DNA of 39,850 nt from Pandoraea sp. ASV26. GTDB lineage: Bacteria > Pseudomonadota > Gammaproteobacteria > Burkholderiales > Burkholderiaceae. Positions 33,201-39,850 of the stretch are shown one piece after another (positions within the stretch are counted from its first letter, which is position 1; each line of letters opens with the position of its first letter). Where the stretch lies: positions 1 to 39,850 of the forward strand of contig NZ_JAELTP010000049.1 of assembly GCF_016428915.1 (NCBI RefSeq). Reading direction: 5' to 3'. The translations under genes were made by a program, and so were the position numbers. The notes beneath the pieces are model-generated. The model was not told the DNA's origin. It made no database searches and worked only from the letters and a program-made list of their open reading frames with translations.

Positions 33201-35975
33201 GCCGACTGCGCTCACGCCGCCATCGAGTTGAACGTTGCGCTGACCCGTCACGTTGAGTTTGTCGTTGGCGGCGATCTTTCCCGTCGTGGCGACGACAAGA
33301 TCGCGCGCCGCGTTCAGGGTAGCGGCGCCAAACGATGCCAGCGGCCCCATCACCCGGATGTCGCCGCTGCCCTCGAGACCGTTCGCCGTCACGGCCAGCG
33401 TGCCGCCCGACTGAATGTCGCCGAGCGACACGGCGTTGCGAGCCGTCACAACGAGGTTCGCCGCTTGCACCTTGCCGCCAAGCGTCGCATTCGCACCCGA
33501 CGTCAGACTCGCGTCGCCGAAGAAATGCGCGCCACCGGCGATATCGAGATTCCCCGCCGCGTCGATGCTCCCGTTCCTTTGCCCGGAGACGGTGCCCGAC
33601 ACGCTCGCGTCGCCTCCCGCGCGCACGGCGACCTCGCCCGCTGCCGTGGCGTCGCCCGCCACGGTGAGCGTTGTCCCAGCATCCGCCTTGAGGTCGGCAC
33701 TCGCGCCGATGGCGCCCGGTACCGACAGCGCATTGCCTGCCTGGATCGTCAATGTTTGCGTCGTGCCGGCCGTCTGAAGCGAGCCGGCGATCGTTACATC
33801 GCGTGTCGCTGTGAGCTGGATCGCATCCGCGCCCGCCGTCGCCCCTTGGATGAGAATGTCGCGCGCTGCGGCGAGCGCCGCCGAGCCATAGAACGAATCC
33901 TTGCCGTTCAGAACGATGTCACCACCGCCCGCACTTCCCATGGCCCGCAACGCTGCCAACGCCGTGCTCTGCACATCGTTGAGCGTAACGCTGTTGCCAG
34001 CCTCGACGTCCAGCGCGCCTGCCAGCAGGGCGCCGGTCAGCGCGATGTCGCCGCCGCTGCGAAGCGACGCATTCGTGCCGAAGGCGAGCTTCCCTTTGCC
34101 GGTCAGGTCGGTGCCGGCACGCAGCGCCGCGTCTGCCTGCCCGAGTAACGTGCCGTCGACATTCATCTTGCCGCCAGCGGTGAGCCGCGCGGTGCCGGTC
34201 GACGCCACATCGCCCTGAATGTCGAGACTGCCGCCCGACGTCATATCCAGTTGCGAACCCGAGGCGAGCGTGCCGTCGATGCGCGTATCCCCGGTGGAAT
34301 GCGTTGCCACCGCGCCTTGTCCGGTCAGTCGCCCGCCTTGCGCGATCCGGAAGTCACTACCGGCCGCGATGGCGACGTCGCCGTTTGCCCCGACGCTGTC
34401 CGTCACGAGCACATGGCGTGCAGCATTGGCCGCGAGCGCGCCCGCGACTGTCACCGGTCCGCCCAGACGCATGTCGCCGTAGATCGCGTCTTGTGTCACA
34501 AGCGACAGATCACCGCCGATCTGCGCGCCGTTGAGCGTCAGTGTCTTACCAGTGGTCAACGTCGCATTGCCGTTGGCCTGCACACTGGTGAGCGTCGCGT
34601 TTGCGCCTGCGCGGATGTCGAGCGTCTTCGCCGACTGAAGCGTGCCGCTCGAAGTAACGTCGCCCGACGCGCTCACTTGATAACCGGTCTCGGCCAATCC
34701 CGTGCCCGATAACGCAACGTTGCCCCCGCTCGTCATCTGCACCTGCTGTTGGGCCGCGTGATTGGCAACGGTAAGATCGCCACCGGACGAGAGCGTGAGG
34801 TCGCCTGTGGTCGATGCCAGATCGCCCGCCATACGCACGCCGAGGCCGGCCGTGGTGCCGATCACCTGAATCTGTCCGGCCGTCATGGCGCCGAAGCGCG
34901 TGGCGTCGATCGCCAATGCCTGTGCGTTGCCCGTCGCCGACTGCACGGCCTGCGCGGTATTCGCGCTGCCGTTGGCGAGCGTCGTATAGCGTGTGCCTGT
35001 TCCGTCGACCGCAGCCGTCATCACCTGTTGATTGCCCGTGATGACATTGATGCGGGTACCGGCGTAGAGCGGCGCGTTCACGCCAACCGTCTGGCCGATC
35101 AGATCGATGGCACCGACCGTGCCTTCGATCCCGCTGCCGGGACCGGTCACTCCGGCGTTGCCTTCGAGTTGAATGTAACCGCCGGTGACGTTGTAGCCGA
35201 GCGCAGCGCCGTGCGAGAAATCGGTGATCGTGCCACCGGGGCCGGTGATGAACTGCGGTGCTCCGGTCGTGAGCGTTACGCCAATCGTGTTCGTGAAGCC
35301 CGCGCCACGCACCGCGATGCCGTTCGGGTTGGCAATGACTACGGTAGCCGGTGCACCGAACACTTCGAGCGGACCATTCAACGCGCTCGCGTAGCCACTG
35401 CCCGATGACGTCACCTGATTGACGATGGTGCTTGCGGTACGCCCGGAGAGATTCGGGTTGGCTGCAATCGCCCCGCCGTTGAGCGACGTGCCGCTGAGCA
35501 AACTATTGTTCAGAATCAGCCCGGCAGCATCGACGTTGAAGCTCTGGTACTGGTTGAGCGAGATGCCCGCCGCATTGGGCGCCGTAATGTTGACGACCGG
35601 CACACCATTGCCGCTCACGGTGATCTTCGGCGCAAATACGACGGGCGCTGTCGGATCGGTAATGGGCGCCGCGACGGCCTCACGCCACCCGACATGCATG
35701 CGCAATGTCGCAAGCGAACGCGCAACGGCCAACGCCGTCTCGTCGAATCCCGCCCGGTTGCCCGCCAACTCGCGCGCTGCCGACCGGCTCATCTCGAACG
35801 TGACCGACACAGGGCTGACCAGCAACGTCAACGCCACGCTCGCCGCGATCGCGCGCTGCCACGCACGAATCGCAGGTCTCTGCGAGACGGACGTAACCCC
35901 GCGCGCTTCGTCTGTTCCGATGGACGGGAGGGTGTTCTCTCCGGTTTCAATGAAACGTCGCGAAGATGCCTTCAT
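24201..35975 (-). CDS. cdiA: CdiA / FhaB-like two-partner secretion exoprotein with C-terminal toxin
   Basis: The protein has 3,924 residues. An extended signal peptide (about 1-60, core AIAASVALTLLVSPVSV) precedes the TPS domain (about 105-350) with NPNL at 173-176 and NPNGI at 216-220. A long filamentous haemagglutinin-type repeat region follows, then a DUF637-like hydrophobic pretoxin part with NEAQNN where VENN is usual. The last 83 residues start at ATNN (24,452) and carry GRAVPNNLQEQLALQQAM, DSRWPATDGWVKM and VEIHYVRN, a tip family I cannot name. It is exported by the TpsB upstream and would deliver the tip into touching cells. It overlaps cdiI as GTGA. Confidence 0.93.
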   Translation of the reverse strand: MKASSRRFIETGENTLPSIGTDEARGVTSVSQRPAIRAWQRAIAASVALTLLVSPVSVTFEMSRSAARELAGNRAGFDETALAVARSLATLRMHVGWREAVAAPITDPTAPVVFAPKITVSGNGVPVVNITAPNAAGISLNQYQSFNVDAAGLILNNSLLSGTSLNGGAIAANPNLSGRTASTIVNQVTSSGSGYASALNGPLEVFGAPATVVIANPNGIAVRGAGFTNTIGVTLTTGAPQFITGPGGTITDFSHGAALGYNVTGGYIQLEGNAGVTGPGSGIEGTVGAIDLIGQTVGVNAPLYAGTRINVITGNQQVMTAAVDGTGTRYTTLANGSANTAQAVQSATGNAQALAIDATRFGAMTAGQIQVIGTTAGLGVRMAGDLASTTGDLTLSSGGDLTVANHAAQQQVQMTSGGNVALSGTGLAETGYQVSASGDVTSSGTLQSAKTLDIRAGANATLTSVQANGNATLTTGKTLTLNGAQIGGDLSLVTQDAIYGDMRLGGPVTVAGALAANAARHVLVTDSVGANGDVAIAAGSDFRIAQGGRLTGQGAVATHSTGDTRIDGTLASGSQLDMTSGGSLDIQGDVASTGTARLTAGGKMNVDGTLLGQADAALRAGTDLTGKGKLAFGTNASLRSGGDIALTGALLAGALDVEAGNSVTLNDVQSTALAALRAMGSAGGGDIVLNGKDSFYGSAALAAARDILIQGATAGADAIQLTATRDVTIAGSLQTAGTTQTLTIQAGNALSVPGAIGASADLKADAGTTLTVAGDATAAGEVAVRAGGDASVSGTVSGQRNGSIDAAGNLDIAGGAHFFGDASLTSGANATLGGKVQAANLVVTARNAVSLGDIQSGGTLAVTANGLEGSGDIRVMGPLASFGAATLNAARDLVVATTGKIAANDKLNVTGQRNVQLDGGVSAVGDVTVTATTGNLDTTADLSTNSRLALIAGQSVTLGAPQTSAIGNASVTAGQDIILSGALVGLGGSLQAGRDIAGAGASAFADTATLQAGRDVNLSGVLQGNGVQVSAGNSATASNVTSNGKLDVSASGNAGGGDVTFNGTSKVVGAVDVTAARDTIVAGTLASGDSTTLTGARDVNVTGTVQAAKDLTLTATQGSINQQGTLGVGNHLSASAGSDVTMGGQTTVAGDTTLTAGRDAILSGTLTGQGAGRVDAGRDVSGAGTASFTGRLSATAARDVDHSGLLQGGGLTITAGNSLSVKNAESTATMALTAQGLAGGGDINIRGNVGAPGAVALQAARDISIAGTFGGGATTTLDAQRDILVAGAIQSVGDARLTAQTGSVRASGGISGAANLFVDAAQDIVLGASTSALGDVTANAGRDLQLGAVLVGVNAHLTAGRALLDAGDGAGKSVFTGTATLASAGDTTLTGSVQANGIDITAGGNATLGALTSAAGIKVTTTGTAGATGTLGGAGDIVFNGAVSSPNAFSATAARDLTLAGSVACGAACELVAQRNLAITGSAITMGDLSLSTRAGDLATTGDVTTAGSLIATSAANALLGGKLNIQGDLRASATNDLGLTGQTSVQGIGTLQAGNDINGDGTAIFGGDVSLNAGRNTALTGALGGQNVSVHATNSAGLNNVQATKSLSVSADGQAGGGDVVVSGDAVALGTLTLSGARDVAVTGKTVGGDDVTVTAGSGDIRLKGDVASERNLTLTANNGAISTGKADAQGDLTASAGTSLTMQGDTTANGAVRLHAGGDMSLGNVRGVLADAVAGVLSAGGNLSATSLTFGNGGLTTTSGGATRITGAVVAGKTLAMSTTGDLLAGSVQAGQSATLTAGGTGDVQVTGDINTGNGLTIGAGRDAIIGGAVTAGDGITVDAARHVSVGGALSANRDIALSASQGNLTVTGPITAIQNFTANAGSALAIGSGQINGDTALTSGGGMTLTGHLLGKGTATLQSGGDVAGDSGALTFGKDVTLTSGGRLSLGGIDTARDLRITSKSDAVLGGVTSIGKASVTSTAGSLTLGKVLVGGPLDVTAATNLNAVQSVSSMGAMTLTAQNGNLNIAGISGNDTVTLRAGQTLTMGGTNTVAGDMTLNGSNVVIAGTTTASKSFTANATSALDASLAQLYVTKDARFGAARVYTGGMIVGGGLDVTASESISTYGLALINGATTFNAGSGVFVNTAGSSVLSSGPLSITAGNITNLAGGQLASTGALTLSATGNVVNAGLMNGSTTSITASGVLTNAGTVLGANGITLNVGGLNNNGGMILAGDVTKATPSSADLSLTVNGSGTVTNAGGELAATRDLSALMRSATFDATGGALQAGSTLSITANAITNSGTLQIGAINTVLTGLTSFNNSGTLQSNGSLTLASNGWFTNTGNVVGAGDVTVNAALVNGAGASIHAGRDLSMTGDVVNNGLLEAERNLSATGGNFTNVGAKTQAAGNITFALPGTLNNVGGTIIAGNNLTVNAGAVINDQAAGNGSVTTTTTVVDPSLIWSAVIGTRSSMLSDGPGGGEGDMNVRWTNVSSTATLGDLLSPTGVTLEGKPGDISPWTSDRCGNFGTLACNAGTAEPVMGSGTFYMNKLRGSRMSGDNPVDYDYWQMSATPIPGAQASVAIALPTVNQTSTVMQMGASGVMIAGGDISVTTSSLSNRGGQIAAGRNLTLNVGSLANGAVSPTTTSSVVNAVDQGQYSAFLAQLASLGAIEVPAYQNENLSDAQQAHQLVSFNIATGSAAPTSTSTISWSTSLGLITAANTLNLYGGNLVNEGMIYAQNNVNIFAASVTNQGGNTQQFTSQAGCAPGTSNIACYRGNDVRGQNPDTTSFTYAQNNAAIIAGNNLTIAAGTINNKYGDLIAGHDLVIGGVGSSATGTTPADSLTNTSGNILAGNNLTLNVAGGITNTLPPPVQVHENYGKLEKYNGCMTAGGYKESYCEAYVDQQSGNSSIIGAGNNLTINAGSLTNVGSLITAGLNATINVSGPVVNSAQTLNAYWHSHWVQETGMFESDKRHDVWSCGSAAECTSLYGDAYTSVGGVINPPTPVGNIAATIQAPNLTVTSGGQIVNVGNVVGQSVSLAGTSLINGITTANTYTPQVGNPPQVISLAPANGGLNLTIPASLGGAASSILTGNTGTQGGPSYVVGGLTATLDPVSPQVLLSNLPASLQPGTTTFYYSPQQEAIQLQQAALMQTGKASFVNGLSTDSTSQLTVMDQQKLVLYGNAVEYAKANNIQLGQALTPEQVAGLSQPMLWYVEQSVPEPGCQATGNAKCPTVTALMPQVYLPENFSALSAGGQILASNDLSLSFGSSATGGSILNTGSITSGGTLTVNTGTLTNRANVVDVGELWSYIKDAGYLKTTGTLVQPGGFMSAAAGGLTLNVDQFNQIGGALQLLDPNGQVDQAATQAFIAGVAEQLGDNFVQQTLQNDLHTDFVKQGGDFGIQQIGMLVIMAMTVIATQGTSLTLATTETAAQQAALDAAMAALVEGGTATAAEAAAAGVTGGLLSSGMFAAGTLGNAMASAFVASAFASAASQVMSNGSLNFGAVLKAGVVSSLTAGLTRGITFSDADGFGFATGGSSDSLANLAGTNPSIAQGLASSAVGSTASDFARQLAAMAGVSAIQAGVQSAIQGGSFLDALKVSGVSNLAAALAYQIGDAKLDNAFGDASSSQFGDQLQVGLGSSLAHALLGCASSAAVGTGCSGGAIGAATSALISPWIEQSMLAGTPEGQRLSSEQIGLAVGMASLSGALVAGLVGQNPNAAATSAANEAQNNQFMHPSQLVPPPSQLAGTDASGPKGTWTPNQQGQFDENTLEGKPNNAGKDTNLGTSSPLVEQATRLLDGFPQWFTDASNGVLANPRACFVSPIACGANILASAIKDGGGGATNNTPLGLGSTGRAVPNNLQEQLALQQAMSNPAAGVQLPIPMGDSRWPATDGWVKMSQNVNGVEIHYVRNVNSGAVDDFKFK
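24453..25238 (-). repeat. 786-bp inverted repeat within live cdiA (partner 11085-11872)
   Basis: This is the pretoxin-coding part of cdiA directly before the toxin junction. It keeps the six-G run (coding strand, near 25,203-25,208) that is five in the partner copy. Recombination with the partner would join cdiA in frame to the DUF6883-type tip at 11,873. Confidence 0.93.
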
Positions 35976-36044
35976 GTCGTGCCCTGTCTGTTCTTATCGG
36001 ATTCGTTGCGCGATGCGGCTCGGTTCTATTGCGCAGAAGACGAC

Positions 36045-36959
36045 TTACTGTTGAATGCGCGCCTGCTTGACGAGATCGCCAATGACCTGTGCCGTCGCCT
36101 TCTCTGCGGCGACCTGTTCCAGTTGCTTGCGCAGCAGCGGTTCGCTGTCTTCGAACTTCGGGATCTGCGTCGCGCGCTTGTCGTCCATGCGCAGAATCCA
36201 GAACTGCTCACCTATTTGAATCGGCTCTGCGGACACGCCCCCCTTCGGCAGCTTCACCAGCGCTTCGGCGATGGGTTGGGGCCAGTTCTGCGTATTGCCG
36301 GCCGTGATGGGCGTCTTAAAAGACACCCAATTCAACTGACCGCCTTGCGCGGCGTTGGGCCCCTGACTGTACTGACGCGCCAGTGCGGCGAAATCCCCTC
36401 CGGCCTTGAGTTGATCGAGTACGGTTTTCGCCGTACCGGCGTCGCGCACGGCAATCGCGCTGGGCCGATATTCGTTCTCGCCAAGCGACGCGACGACGGC
36501 GTCGTATTTGGCGCGGACGTCTTCAGACGACACCGGCGCTGCCTTGAGGTTTTCCTGCATATAGACGCGCGTGACGATCATGCTCTTGGCCGCATCGAGG
36601 GCCGCGATCACCTCCGGACGCGTGTCGTAGTGCTGCTTGAGCGCCGCCTGCTTGAGCACTTCATTCGCGATCAGTTGCCCCTTAAACAACTCGCGCAACT
36701 GCGGGCTATCGGGTTGACCGCTCGCCTTGATCATGGCGTCGACCGACGCCTTGGATATCTCCACGCCGTTAACGCTCGCCACCGCCCCTGCTGACAACGG
36801 CTTGGCCACCGGCGCTTTCGCTTTCGTCTCCGTTTCCGCCTTAGACGTCGATGTGCTCGACGTCGACGCAGACTTGGCAGCCATCGCCGGCATAACGACA
36901 GCGCTCAATGCAACCCATGCGCCGACGACCCTCCCCACACGACTGAATTTCGCTTTCAT
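36045..36959 (-). CDS. periplasmic peptidyl-prolyl isomerase, parvulin (PpiC/SurA) type
   Basis: The protein has 304 residues. A Sec signal peptide ends near residue 28 (VVMPAMA-AKSA), then a Ser/Thr/Lys-rich linker and a SurA-like helical part (VNGVEISKASVDAMIKASGQ, LKQAALKQHYDTRPEVIAAL). The parvulin domain is at about 165-265: ALARQYSQGPNAAQGGQLNW, EALVKLPKGGVSAEPIQIGE, FWILRMDDKR. Placed between the transporter and exoprotein genes with about 70-base gaps on each side, it probably keeps CdiA unfolded in the periplasm, as Par27 does for Bordetella FHA. That role is inferred. Confidence 0.87.
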   Translation of the reverse strand: MKAKFSRVGRVVGAWVALSAVVMPAMAAKSASTSSTSTSKAETETKAKAPVAKPLSAGAVASVNGVEISKASVDAMIKASGQPDSPQLRELFKGQLIANEVLKQAALKQHYDTRPEVIAALDAAKSMIVTRVYMQENLKAAPVSSEDVRAKYDAVVASLGENEYRPSAIAVRDAGTAKTVLDQLKAGGDFAALARQYSQGPNAAQGGQLNWVSFKTPITAGNTQNWPQPIAEALVKLPKGGVSAEPIQIGEQFWILRMDDKRATQIPKFEDSEPLLRKQLEQVAAEKATAQVIGDLVKQARIQQ

Positions 36960-37026
36960 CGATACTTCTCCCGCAACGTTGGCGAGTCATGCAGGCCGAA
37001 TACCCGCAGACTCGTGTCTTCAGAAT

Positions 37027-38832
37027 TCATCCGGCCCAGTTGAGCGTCACCAGCACGACGCTACCTTTGGGCCCCAGAGAGGACGGCTGCACCAGCGCGC
37101 GACCCGCCAGCAACTCGCCGGAGAACGTCTGCCCCCGGAACTGCCACTGCGCGCGCACACCGGCGCCAGCGCCGATCAGCGTCGGCCACCCGGCTTCTGC
37201 AACGAGATGCGCGCGGCCGCCGTCGAGAAACAGATACGGCTCCCAGCGCAGCCCCTGCCACACGGGCGCATTGGCCCAGACAACTTCATTGCGGACGTAG
37301 AAGCCGCTGTCGCCCGCGATACCGCCCTGCAAGAAGCCGCGTACCGAGTCCATGCCACCCAGGAAAATCTGCGCGTTGCCGAAGAGCGCCACGGCGCTGT
37401 ACTGACCGGTGAGCGTGGTGCGCCATGTCCAGTACGTCGGCCCGATCTGCGCGAGCAGCATCTGCACCGTCGTGCTCGCATCGAGCTTTGTGAATTGCGC
37501 GTGCGCATCCTGTTTCTGGATGCCGTCGAAGTCGCGTGTGGCGTCGAACCACGGCAGGCCCTGCGAAATGCCCAGCGACGCCGTCACCGCCCCCGGCTGA
37601 CCGTCTCGCGTGAATCGCCACAGCCCGGAGATCCCCACGCGCAGAATGGTCAGGTCCTGCGGCGTGAGCGGAATGTCGTTGACGTCGCGCTCGGTCGATA
37701 GACGGGTCAGCGTCGCGTCCAGACTCACGCGCCCCGTCGATGAGCGGCGCAACACGTTGTTCCACCCGAAGATCTGGCTGAGCGTGCGGCCGTAAAGCAA
37801 TGCCGTGCCACCGATGATCTGCTGGTACTCGGACAGCGCGGCGGTGTAGCTGAACGTCTGATAGCCGTAGGGCACGGCGGCCGAGACGACCAGCGCGTTG
37901 CTGTCGCGCGTGCCGGTGTAGGAGAGATTCAGCGATTCCTGGAGCCCGATCACGTTGCCCGCCTCGACCGACGCGCGAGTGCGCCACTTGCCAGTGGTCG
38001 TGCTGCCGTAGTTGTCGAAGCCGACGTTGTAGTTCAGACGGCTGCCGAACGGGTTCTGAATCGCGACGACCGACTCGCCGGGGGCTTGTCCCGGCAGGAT
38101 CTGGATCTGCGCCTGATTGCGTCGCAAACGGTTGATCTGATCGACGCCCTGTTCGAGCGCGGGCAGGTTGAGTAAGTCACCCACCGATGTCGGGAAGGCC
38201 CACGCGGTGCCGGCATCCGTAATCAACCCTCCGCCATCGCCAGCCGGTCCCTCACCCGCCGGGCGCAACGCGCCACCGTTGAGGGTGAAACCGCTGATTC
38301 GGCCTGCGACGATGGTGATCGCCAATGTGCCGGACGAGAGGTTCTGCGGCGTTGCCAGATAGGCGCGCGTCGTGATGAGCCCATCCGCGACGAACGCTTC
38401 GGTCAATCGCCTCAGCAGCAAATCGATGCGCCTGCGTCCCAGGGATTTGTGCAGGAATGGCGCCGAGATGCGGTCGAGTTGCGCCTGACTGAGGACGGCA
38501 TCGCCTTTGTAGACGATGTGGTCGATGCGGAACGTCGGCTCGGGGTCGGCGAGCGTTTCGACATCGGCGTGCGCAGGCAGATCCGGTACCTGCGATGCCG
38601 CAGCGGGGGCAACGTCGATCTGTGCCGGCTGACGGTCGAGTTCGCGTTGCAGGTCGCGGCTGCGTTGTTCGTCGAGCAGGCGCTGTGCGGGGTCCTGTTG
38701 CGGCACGATACCCGGCGGCAGCACAGGCACGCCCGGTGGCGTTTGCGCGAGTGCGACGTTCGCTGAAGTCAGCACGATCGCCACGCACAACGCTGTGACG
38801 GCGTGCAAGGGCAGAGAGCACGCGCGTCTCAT
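37027..38832 (-). CDS. cdiB: TpsB / CdiB outer-membrane transporter (FhaC/ShlB family)
   Basis: The protein has 601 residues. Signal peptide to about residue 29 (VALA-Q). An N-terminal helix (QRLLDEQRSRDLQRELD) would plug the pore. Two POTRA domains follow from about 100 (FRIDHIVYKGDAVLSQAQLD, then ITIVAGRISGFTLNGG), and a 16-strand barrel with GGMDSVRGFLQGG (VRGY/F motif) and YLFLDGGRA near the end. It recognises the TPS domain and exports it through the outer membrane. ATG at 38832 overlaps the upstream stop as ATGA, favouring it over ATG at 38844. Confidence 0.92.
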   Translation of the reverse strand: MRRACSLPLHAVTALCVAIVLTSANVALAQTPPGVPVLPPGIVPQQDPAQRLLDEQRSRDLQRELDRQPAQIDVAPAAASQVPDLPAHADVETLADPEPTFRIDHIVYKGDAVLSQAQLDRISAPFLHKSLGRRRIDLLLRRLTEAFVADGLITTRAYLATPQNLSSGTLAITIVAGRISGFTLNGGALRPAGEGPAGDGGGLITDAGTAWAFPTSVGDLLNLPALEQGVDQINRLRRNQAQIQILPGQAPGESVVAIQNPFGSRLNYNVGFDNYGSTTTGKWRTRASVEAGNVIGLQESLNLSYTGTRDSNALVVSAAVPYGYQTFSYTAALSEYQQIIGGTALLYGRTLSQIFGWNNVLRRSSTGRVSLDATLTRLSTERDVNDIPLTPQDLTILRVGISGLWRFTRDGQPGAVTASLGISQGLPWFDATRDFDGIQKQDAHAQFTKLDASTTVQMLLAQIGPTYWTWRTTLTGQYSAVALFGNAQIFLGGMDSVRGFLQGGIAGDSGFYVRNEVVWANAPVWQGLRWEPYLFLDGGRAHLVAEAGWPTLIGAGAGVRAQWQFRGQTFSGELLAGRALVQPSSLGPKGSVVLVTLNWAG

Positions 38833-39850
38833 AGGCCAAACCATGTCGTCAGCCCCAGATGCGTGCCAATACGTGCCGGGTCGCGGTACGGCACGTACGC
38901 CGTCTCGATGCCGAGCGCCGCCGAGACGCCCTTCGCGCCGGTGATGACGCCGCCCTTGATCGTGCCGCGTCCGGTCAATCGCACCTCACCCGACGCAGCG
39001 GAGAACAAGCCTCCATCGTTCTGCGCATAGATCGCGGCCCAGTGGTTGCCGAACCACGCCTTCAGGCCTCGCGTGCCGTTGTACGCGACGTATCCCATCA
39101 GCCCCTGTGCGGTGACGAGCGGCGAGTCGATCGTCAGGTCGCCGCCCCAGGCGATGACGTTGCCGCCCACGTTGGTCGCACTTGCCCCCGCATGCAGGGC
39201 GATGGTCCCGGCTGCCTGCATCTGGCCGCCCACGGAGGCGGTCGTGCTCGACGCGACTGCCTTGCAGAAGATGAAGCACGAGCGCTGGTACGACGCACGC
39301 CCTGACATCACCGCCTGATTCAACAGGTCTTCGCTCGCGCTCACGCGGATGTCGCCGCCGTTCGTCAGGACCGTCCCCCCAACGTTGTAGACGTTACGCC
39401 CGGAGATCGAAACGTTGCCCGCGTCGGCAATGATGTAGGAAAGCTGGCCCGGTGCCACAAGCGTGCCGTAGTCGACGGAGAAGCCTTCGTCGCGCGTGGA
39501 GAAGAGCAACCAGCGACGGCCGCTGTTCGAATAGGCCGTGGCAACGCCGCCATTCTCGCCATCGATGTGGGAAATGAGGTTGCTGACATCGCCCTGCGCT
39601 TGCATCGACACCGATTGGTTCGATTCGATACGTGCGTTCAGGTTGACGATGTCGCGACCGGCGCGCATCGTCACGTCGTCGTTCACACCGAAGATGACGC
39701 CGAATGCCCCGCCCGGATTGGCTGGGTCTGACGTGTTCGTGATGGTGCCGGTCGCCGAAAGACTGATCGCCCCGGTCGACGACGCCAGCGAGGCGTCGCG
39801 TATTACGCCCTGAATCAGGCTGCTGACGTTGGTGATATCCCCCTGGCTGT
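38829..39850 (-). CDS. TpsA-like filamentous haemagglutinin, C-terminal part only
   Basis: The frame is open to the right edge, so the start, signal peptide and TPS domain (if present) lie outside. The visible 340 residues show haemagglutinin-type repeats: MRAGRDIVNLNARIESNQSV, NVSISGRNVYNVGGTVLTNG and GNVIAWGGDLTIDSPLVTAQ. They end plainly in LGLTTWFGL without a pretoxin or toxin domain. Its stop overlaps the cdiB start as ATGA, so both are co-translated. It is probably a second substrate of the same transporter, an adhesin rather than a toxin carrier. Confidence 0.8.
   Translation of the reverse strand, partial: SQGDITNVSSLIQGVIRDASLASSTGAISLSATGTITNTSDPANPGGAFGVIFGVNDDVTMRAGRDIVNLNARIESNQSVSMQAQGDVSNLISHIDGENGGVATAYSNSGRRWLLFSTRDEGFSVDYGTLVAPGQLSYIIADAGNVSISGRNVYNVGGTVLTNGGDIRVSASEDLLNQAVMSGRASYQRSCFIFCKAVASSTTASVGGQMQAAGTIALHAGASATNVGGNVIAWGGDLTIDSPLVTAQGLMGYVAYNGTRGLKAWFGNHWAAIYAQNDGGLFSAASGEVRLTGRGTIKGGVITGAKGVSAALGIETAYVPYRDPARIGTHLGLTTWFGL

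Noticed and set aside
28113-34148. Very long open frames on the + strand opposite cdiA (about 719 and 746 codons)
   Set aside because: They are mirror frames of a GC-rich repetitive gene. Composition is Arg/Ala/His-rich without domains, starts lack ribosome sites, and the - strand frame is continuous with clear TPS and haemagglutinin features.
1-39850. tRNA, rRNA or riboswitch genes
   Set aside because: I saw no cloverleaf, rRNA or known riboswitch core on either strand. A covariance search was not possible, so small RNAs cannot be excluded.

Overview
The window comes from a GC-rich beta-proteobacterium, most likely Burkholderiaceae. A Pandoraea-like host is a guess from gene style, not a test. 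It holds two regions. Bases 1-7,670 are the end of a capsule or exopolysaccharide cluster on the + strand: two glycosyltransferases, a KpsS/KpsC-like pair of capsule proteins, a Wza/KpsD-type outer-membrane export lipoprotein and a secreted beta-helix protein. A small lipoprotein gene on the - strand (7,845-8,375) separates it from the rest.

Bases 24,200-39,850 (- strand) form a two-partner secretion / contact-dependent inhibition (CDI) operon. In transcription order it has the 3' end of a first TpsA-like haemagglutinin, a TpsB/CdiB outer-membrane transporter, a periplasmic parvulin isomerase (a plausible counterpart of Bordetella Par27), a 3,924-residue CdiA/FhaB-like exoprotein and its immunity gene cdiI.

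Bases 8,500-24,200 are the most unusual part: a graveyard or library of displaced CdiA C-terminal toxin tips with their immunity genes. At least twelve toxin modules and several lone immunity genes are packed nearly end to end, with 2-60 bases between an immunity stop and the next module. Almost every toxin segment begins at the same 10-base sequence, GCCACAAACA, read in frame as Ala-Thr-Asn plus a fourth residue (Ser, Thr or Asn). The same word marks the start of the live toxin tip in cdiA (Ala codon at 24,452). I count 14 exact copies, 12 on the - strand and 2 on the + strand, with two degraded copies. The motif therefore acts as a module boundary in place of the usual VENN or (E/Q)LYN.

The library is heavily rearranged. 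A second copy of the 3' end of cdiA lies in inverted orientation at 11,085-11,872, about 790 bases nearly identical to 24,453-25,238. Recombination between them would invert about 12.6 kb and replace the live toxin/immunity tip. Two IS3-family elements each sit next to a truncated copy of the same toxin. A 51-base repeat marks two toxin deletions. Prophage-like gene ends with terminators lie between modules. Several stored toxins are disabled by CAA-to-TAA nonsense changes or G-run frameshifts, while most immunity genes are intact. Recognisable toxin types are DUF6883 with DUF4926 immunity (three copies), a GIY-YIG-like nuclease with Imm26-like immunity, and a toxin with Tsi6-like immunity. 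The others are unassigned.
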